From positions 9,627,501-9,691,500 of the forward strand of contig NC_092576.1 of NCBI RefSeq assembly GCF_037975245.1: 64,000 bases of DNA, written 5' to 3'. The translations under genes and the position numbers were made by a program. Each line of letters starts with the position of its first letter. The first letter of the stretch is position 1. A model generated the notes under the pieces. The model was not told the origin of the DNA. It made no database searches and saw only the letters and a list, made by a program, of their open reading frames with translations. Origin of the DNA: Apostichopus japonicus. Its lineage: Eukaryota > Echinodermata > Holothuroidea > Aspidochirotida > Stichopodidae. This document shows positions 57,540 to 64,000 of this stretch, piece after piece.

Positions 57540-60183
57540 ACCCATGCTTCATGGGGTTATCAATACTCTCTTACATTCATGTGGAAACAAATTATACTTT
57601 TATCAAATATCAAAAACGACCCAAAGAGAGTGTGATTTGGCAAGCTTTCTTCTATATTTTTTTCTTTGCAATATTTTCTTCTGTTTACAAAAACAAAACA
57701 TTTCTCTTTAACATGCATACACATCCCTGTTTCAACCTCACAAGAAGAGTGAAACAACCCCCCCCCCCCCTCTCTCTCATGATGTGTGTTATTTCTAACG
57801 TTCTCTAATCCTAACATAGCCCATAGGTCAATAGAAAGTAGTTTATATATATATATGTCAATGAACTAAATCGACACCAAACCTATAAATGTTCCCAGTC
57901 CCATCACTTTCTGTTTATCCCATCTCACATGCCATTAAGGTCACTGTCAGTTGAAAGATCTGCTTTATTGGCTCCAATTATAGCACGCTGTAGCTAGGAA
58001 AGTTTTGTGATAATGTAATCGACCTGCCACGGTCATAAATCCACCCCAGGCTCTAAGATTAGCCTGCATAGCTACTTAACACCATTGGGCTCTTTGTGTA
58101 AACACTGTGTGGAAATATGTTCTTGTCTACAGCGGTCACAAAGACCCTCCTACAAGAAAAAATATGTGGCAGGCATTGCAGACTTATTGGTAAAAAGAGG
58201 TCATTTTACGACCAAGGCAGGTCGACGTAATCTCAAGAAACTTTTCCAGGATAGCATGCTATAGTTTGGGTCTATACAGCAGACATTTAAACAGGCAAGG
58301 CAGCTATTAATTTTTTGTTGAGGCTGTCCGTGCATGGCGGTGGGTTACCGACGGATTGGTTGCCTATTTCTTTTGGCGATAATCGATTGTAACCTTAAGA
58401 TAATATTTCTGTTACAGATGGCTACACAATCCTGATACACGATATAACTGCTACACGATATGCAAATCTATGTAGCAGTCTCTGCACACGGACACCTAAG
58501 TCTTTCTAGTAATTAACCAATCGGCAAACGTCATATATCCCGATTTTGCTGAATGTACATTACACTTCTCCCTGCTCGACTGGAGGAATTTACAATCACT
58601 GTTCCAGGTATCTGATGCCCTCTTATGGCTGTCACATCCTTGTCTATATGAGCCTCTCTTGAGCTGCATTTTCCGATTTCATACTCTCCTTCCTTCACCA
58701 CATATAAATTTTTATGGATAATGCAGCCACATTTAAAGAACACAGTATGATAAGCAACATGCACAGAAGGATTATATCAAATGTAACATTATCAATACAA
58801 CATATTAATTTTTTTTTTTGGAGAAATGTCATCGCAGAGTCTGGGCACGAATGGCCAAACGACTTAATCCACCTCTCGACCCCGGTGCCCTCAACGTCGA
58901 GACGGCAACCGATGAAAGTAACGTGTAAAGTGAGGGTGTCACGAATCCCTTGGAAAAGGGGAATAGATACTACACACGATCAGGTTCAAGATTGGTGACT
59001 GAAATGTTACTTAATGTAACCAAAATTTCACACTGTTTTCTTGTGGCTGATACAAATGGTTTTCTTAAACATGCTCAAATGCCATACTGTTGAGTTGTAG
59101 GAATGAAAGAAAGAATGATTCTTTAAGTGTATATAAACAAGAACATAGGTTAGGTCAGTTTTAGATTAAAAATTACTTTTAAAAAACATTGGCAAAATAA
59201 CCAACACTGTAAGATAAAATCGATAAGTTTTGGATCCCAAGACAACTTCAGATTAAGACCAATGGCTGATACATTTCACCCCTCGCCCTAAGTAGCTAAT
59301 TACAAGATTGGCGGGTTATTAAAACAATGCCGACGACTGAGATACTGTGCAAGCGACGTTCATCGCAGCTACTTTATACCGATTTGTTGGACCGAAATAT
59401 TCAAATAATAAAATTAAGTTTCTTGTCTCCTCTAACAATTCCTTACTTCAGTTCAACATAATAGCACAAGGTAACTCGAGAGCACACAGTTTTAAGGTTA
59501 TTCACAACAAAAAAACAAGAACAGTTACTGTTTGATAAAAACACAAATAATTGTCGTGAATCTTGAAAGATCCTTTTTATGACGACGGTCAAATGCGAAG
59601 GTTACTTTCATAACTGAATTCTTAATGAAGATCGGATGGGTATGAGAATAAACCAACCCCCAAAAAAGAGACAGGAAATTCCAAATATTACCATTTAGCA
59701 TATTTCCAGCAAAAAAAAAGGAAAAAAAACGTATTAAATGTAAATGAATTTTTGAGATTAAATTTTTGAAGCTTGGAAAAAATTTGAAAAAAAAAAAAAA
59801 GTTTTCAGTTAGTATTAGAACAATTTGCTTTTTTATATCTCTTTGGCCTTGTGTAGAGAATGGGGTGGCACCTGACCAAAACTTATAACAGTTGTGAATA
59901 ATTTATCTGGTATCCAAAATAGTTCACAAAATGAGAAATATATATTTAGTTCTTTTTTCTTACAGAAATGCAAAAGGATATAGTAGTTTCGATGTCAACA
60001 CTTTCACAAATACTATGATATACAAACTTTCTTAAACGTCAGAAGAAACGAAACAGACAAACTGTATCTCAACTTAGTCCCTGAAATATGCACTCTAGTG
60101 TCAACATTTATTTAGCAATGCCTCTGGATATTAAAAGGTGACTAGATGTTCCTGAAAATTGAGGACAATTCCTGGATGAAAAG

Positions 60184-60322
60184 TGTCCCGGGATCAAATG
60201 TATCCCGGGATCAAAAGTGTCCTGGGATCAAAAGTATCCTGAGATCAAAGTGTCCAGTGATCAAAAGTGTCCTAGAATCAATAGTCCCGGGATCAAACAA
60301 GTCCTGGGATCAATAGTGTCCT
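60184..60322. repeat. About 18-bp minisatellite GGGATCAAAAGTGTCCT
   Basis: Seven or eight imperfect units of GGGATCAAAAGTGTCCT and variants (CCCGGGATCAAA, GAGATCAAAGTGTCC) in a row. Several contain the palindrome CCCGGG. No coding. Confidence 0.85.
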
Positions 60323-62346
60323 TGGAAATGTCCCTGTATTTCATGTACATTATAATGTCCCTGGATCGTTACAAGCGTCTCCCAAACTATCATCCAATTT
60401 TCTTAAAGAGGCCCTGAATAAGTTTGACTTTTTTGCATGTAGAAACAGCTTACTGCCACGATTGTTAACAAAAATTAATGGCCTAGAGTTTATTCACATT
60501 TCTCGGATAAAAGTAATACAAATCACTAAAATAATTTGATATTCTACAGTAATGCATAGTAATGCATTTATTCATACCAGACATGTTTCTGCATATCACT
60601 GATCCCAAAAATTCCATTTCCTATTTACTGTCAACCATTTTTGGCCTTGAGATTGTTTCTTTTTATACAAAATACTGTTTTCTGGAGGTGGTTTGGGCAT
60701 TTGACCATGATAATTTATAGGGCATCTCAGTGTGTTTGGAGTTCTCCATGTTGATATGTGGGGGACAAAATATGTAACCCATATTTCCTTAAATAATAAT
60801 ATGTACAGCTCACTCTGGATGGAATAATTTGCTGCAAATACTCAAAAGTTTATCTATCAAGTTGACACAAAAATGATTGATTTTTGTTCAAAGGCCATCA
60901 AGATTTGTAGAGGAATACCAATGTGTTGAAGAAACAACCAATATATTCTTCATTATCTGTAGTCTTGTATGACACACATGAACACAAGTCAGTAAAGACT
61001 GCCCCACTTGCAAACCTCTTCCCCACCCGCCCCAACCACCCCTGCCCCCACTCCCAACAAAAAGATATGGCTTTGGGAGTCTGATCAAAGTCAGAGAGTC
61101 CAATCTGGCCACACTCACAGTTTGAAGCAAACTTAATTCTCTGAGTCATGTTTGACATGTTAAAGCCCCCCCACATTCTTTACTCAACCACCCCTATGCC
61201 CTACCACCACCCCAAACCCTATACCCCCCCCCTATGCTCCATAGAATATTAATACAATGAGCAAAAAGAAGTTTTGTCTTATTGGTGATAATAAGAGAAT
61301 AAGCTTTGCCAATAACTTAAATTTGCATCGAATGTAACAAAAAACAGAAAAATACTCAAACAAAAAAACCCCCAAAACAGCTGTTTTGAATCCATACCAC
61401 TTTCTCTCTAAAAGTTTGTTTTCGAAACATAGATATTTTCTTTTGTTACAAAAGGAAATAATGATAATAATAATAAACAAATTCACCAATTTGCAAATAT
61501 TATACCCCAGCCACCCCTCTCCCCCCCTCCCGACAATTTTTTTTGTTAACATTTTTTCTTCTCAACATTTTTACTTTGGATAATTTCAAGAAATCAGCAA
61601 CTAATCTGTCGGTTTTCCTTCACATTTCTGCTTCATCGTAAAGTCAAAAGTAAACAACTGAAAGGCGGGAGGCAAAATCTTGATGATTGATTTCAGTTTT
61701 CGACAGGAATGTCGCCCTCTGTCATCTTTCCATCATTTTCTTATCAGCCAATTCCCCGCCATTGGTCATGTGACCGTTGCGTATCTCCACGATTTCTTCC
61801 TTGTATGTAGTAGGCGGTGGGGGTGGGGAATCTGCCCTCATCCCCATATGAGAGACCTTCCTCCTGTTGGAATAAACCAGACCAGAAAGCTGTGAGGTTT
61901 ACTGACTCCTTCCAACACTTGATAGGAGTTCTAGTGGAAGACATTTGTTTTTCGACAGTAAAACTTGTGATATTCAATGATAGACTGCTGCCACACATAA
62001 TTTTCAAATTTTGACCATTCTTACCCAGCAAGATATCTGCACTTATATAGACCTACATAGGGAGAATGAAGGTTCACTTGAGTTTAATTATTTTGGAGTT
62101 ATCAGGTTTTCACGGGAGGGAGGGTGGGACGAGAGTGAAATGACCGTGTGGCATGGCCAGTGACAAAACCAGGAACTTTTCTTGGGACTGGGGACTGGGG
62201 AATGTCTGCCCTACCAATGTGCAAAGGAGGGATGGGTCTTGAGGGCACTCTTTATGTATCTCATATGCTTTGCAAAGACAGAGGCCAACCGATAAGAGAC
62301 CATTATTGTACCTGAGACAGTAGAGATCTTAAGTTATTTTCTAGAG

Positions 62347-62725
62347 CAGTGGTTCTCAAACTTTTATAGACGACCCCCCCCCCCTTCAACCATCTTGAAT
62401 TGTCCCAATGCCCCCCTCCCCTTTCCCCTACCCTAGACCTACTGTTCATAGTCGGCTGCTCAAGAGAGCAATCAGACTGTCTGAAGATATGCATATGGGA
62501 ATTAAAAACTATCCTACATTCCCTACAAGATGATGAATTTCCTCTCAACAATAGTTATTTTGTTTGTTTCCAGACCCCCTGGATGCCTTATTGTGCCCTA
62601 AATCGCTGCAGTGTTGTGTCGTAATTGTCAGGGACCCCCAAATCAGTGCCAATGCCCCCCTACTACCCGTGTACCCTGTAGCGCCCCCTGAGACATCCCA
62701 ACGCCCCCAGGGGGTCAGAAAGAGA
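62347..62725. mobile_element. hAT-like terminus next to the Ser-rich exon
   Basis: CAGTGGTTCTCAAACTTTTA is a classic hAT left terminus, followed by C-runs and repeated CCCAATGCCCCCCT words (62402, 62648, 62698). The expected inverse GAGAACCACTG is not found before the exon at 62733, so the right end appears lost or beyond recognition. Confidence 0.5.
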
Positions 62726-62732
62726 TAATCAC

Positions 62733-62959
62733 CTCTTGGTCCTCCTGTCATGGTCCTTTGGCTCGCATCGTTTCCCTCTCTGCTTCTCCTCGTCGGCCGA
62801 GTCGCCGCTGCAGTCCCCGCACCCTGAGCAGGAGCCTTCGCTGTCGCTGGTCGACGTGGAGCTGGACGAGCTGTCCGAACTGGAACTGTCCGACTGAACG
62901 TTGGTAGACTTGGACAAGTCCACGGTGTCGGCGATGGCGCAGAGATCAGATCGAGCTTT
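62733..62959 (-). CDS. Internal or terminal exon of an unidentified Ser-rich protein
   Basis: The minus strand opens after acceptor CTTTAG (exon starts 62959) and reads KARSDLCAIADTVDLSK, then a Ser/Asp-rich run with SDSSSSDSSSSSTSTSDSEG, a Cys cluster CSGCGDCSG and a basic end DHDRRTKR. It may end by splicing at GAG followed by GTGATT (62733/62732) or at an in-frame TGA (62731-62729). GC content is well above that of the flanks, with CpGs and third-position G/C, so it is probably real coding sequence. I do not recognise the family. Upstream exons should lie to the right, beyond 64000, past the tandem array. Serine runs of this type are common casein-kinase-2 targets, but no function is claimed. 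Confidence 0.55.
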
Positions 62960-63256
62960 CTAAAGACGGAAAACCAAAGATATGAATGAAAAACGTTTAC
63001 TACTTATGCATTGACTACTTATGCATTGATTGTAGAGTATATATGTAACCCTGGGTGGCCGGTCTGTAGAGGAGGTCTTTAGAGGAGTCAGGACAGAGGA
63101 GCTGGGTTGAGCCATTTATACTTAATAAAATCGCAAGTAATTTTTTGCATCTCTAGATCAAACCCAAATCTTCGTAGTAGTATTCTGTATGGCACAGAAG
63201 TGGATTTTTCAAATTTGTTGATATCTTGTGAATGCATCTGGCAACAGCAAAGTGAA

Positions 63257-63345
63257 TGATGACATCATGGTGACATCATGATGACATCATAATGACATCA
63301 TTATGTCATTCTGATGTCATCATGATGACATCATGATGAAATCAT
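63257..63345. repeat. GATGACATCATG repeat with inverted second half
   Basis: Five TGACATCA words followed by TGATGTCATCATGATGACAT form a tandem and palindromic cluster. TGACATCA is one base off the CREB/ATF palindrome TGACGTCA. It is probably just a simple repeat in the intron of the Ser-rich gene. Confidence 0.8.
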
Positions 63346-63498
63346 GGCAATTGAGCTCAAGTCAAAATAGATTTCATCCTATGAACCAGTTGATAGGATA
63401 AAAGATATATATTATAGAACTAACCTTTCAACAAAAAAGGTGGAATATTTTATCTTAACGGTGAATATCACAATGTCTGCCATTTAAGGGCTGCAGGT

Positions 63499-64000
63499 AT
63501 TTTATGCCACACTACAGAGTCTTACCTTAAGAGCTGCACACCACTTCCTTACTACAGAGTCTTACCTTAAGAGCTGCATACCACTACCTTACCACAGAAT
63601 CTTACCTCTTCAGCTGCGTACCACTACCTTACTACAGAGTCTTACCTTAAGAGCTGCAACCACTACCTTACTACAGAGTCTTACCTTAAGAGCTGCATAC
63701 CACTACCTTACTACAGAGTCTTACCTTAAGAGCTGCATACCACTACCTTACTACAGAGTCTTACCTTAAGAGCTGCAACCACTACCTTACTACAGAGTCT
63801 TACCTTAAGAGCTGCAACCACTACCTTACTACAGAGTCCTACCTTAAGAGCTGCATACCACTACCTTACTACAGAGTCTTACCTTAAGAGCTGCAACCAC
63901 TACCTTACTACAGAGTCTTACCTTAAGAGCTGCAACCACTACCTTACTACAGAGTCTTACCTTAAGAGCTGCGTACCACTACCTTACTACAGAGTCTTAC
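63499..64000 (-). repeat. 38-40-bp tandem array with a donor-like site in every unit, runs off the window
   Basis: CTTACCTTAAGAGCTGC recurs from 63521 at 38-40 bp spacing (63521, 63561, 63601, 63641, 63680 and on), at least twelve copies. On the minus strand each reads GCAGCTCTTAAG then GTAAGACTCTG, a good 5' splice site. One variant (63601) reads GCAGCTGAAGAG then GTAAGATTC, which looks like an exon end (A-A-E-E). The parent exon would be beyond 64000. Confidence 0.92.

Larger units (their letters stand above)
56187..62732. other. INTS12 3'UTR and intergenic DNA
   Basis: AATAAA stands at 56951 and 57121. No protein family is recognised in this stretch. Items noted are a MITE-like piece (57281-57539), a GATCAAAAGTGTCC minisatellite (60184-60322), a GC-richer patch open on the minus strand near 58830-58970, and C-rich patches at 61020-61060 and 61500-61530. 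A promoter-like patch at 61745-61790 contains an inverted CCAAT and the palindrome GGTCATGTGACC. Confidence 0.55.

Noticed and set aside
63521-64000. Possible CRISPR-like array (regular repeats)
   Set aside because: Repeats are contiguous with no unique spacers, in an animal genome; it is an ordinary minisatellite with splice-like units.

Overview
The window is nuclear DNA from a marine-type invertebrate animal. It is AT-rich, has short exons with GT/AG introns, and is full of minisatellites, homopolymer G/C runs and small DNA transposons. The proteins are clearly metazoan. The TAGGCCTA-rich 5' regions and the mix of MITEs remind me of echinoderms such as sea cucumbers, but that placement is a guess. 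I see no long transposase, reverse-transcriptase or viral reading frame.

Layout: (1) 1-10252 (+): the last eight coding exons of a SHOC2-type leucine-rich-repeat gene (RAS-RAF scaffold), with introns holding two hAT MITEs, a 122-bp satellite and a 36-bp minisatellite. (2) 10253-22234: mostly non-coding, with degenerate repeats and a tRNA-Gly(TCC) on the minus strand at 20530-20600. (3) 22235-25567 (+): a complete U1A/U2B''-type (SNRPA/snf) gene in six coding exons. (4) 25568-29689: intergenic, with a TA microsatellite, a nest of inverted repeats and a hAT MITE. (5) 29690-33818 (+): RPL32, with a probable 5'TOP leader exon and three coding exons. (6) 33819-40885: a 2.6-kb repeat packed with AGGTCA-like motifs, then a 552-bp tandem array (about 4.5 copies). 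(7) 40886-48391 (-): PSMC3/Rpt5, 11 coding exons, complete. (8) 48392-50041: a divergent promoter and a foldback MITE. (9) 50088-56186 (+): INTS12, PHD-finger Integrator subunit, six coding exons, complete. (10) 56187-64000: intergenic DNA, then one exon of an unidentified Ser-rich protein on the minus strand and a tandem array running off the edge.

The genes are unrelated housekeeping functions (RAF activation, splicing, ribosome, proteasome, snRNA processing), and nothing suggests a pathway cluster. The most unusual theme is that tandem duplications repeatedly start inside an exon end and carry the splice site with them. This occurs at three SHOC2 junctions and one PSMC3 junction, and probably in the array at the right edge, leaving rows of decoy donors or acceptors beside the real ones. 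In the two donor-side SHOC2 arrays the copies nearest the exon are the best preserved.
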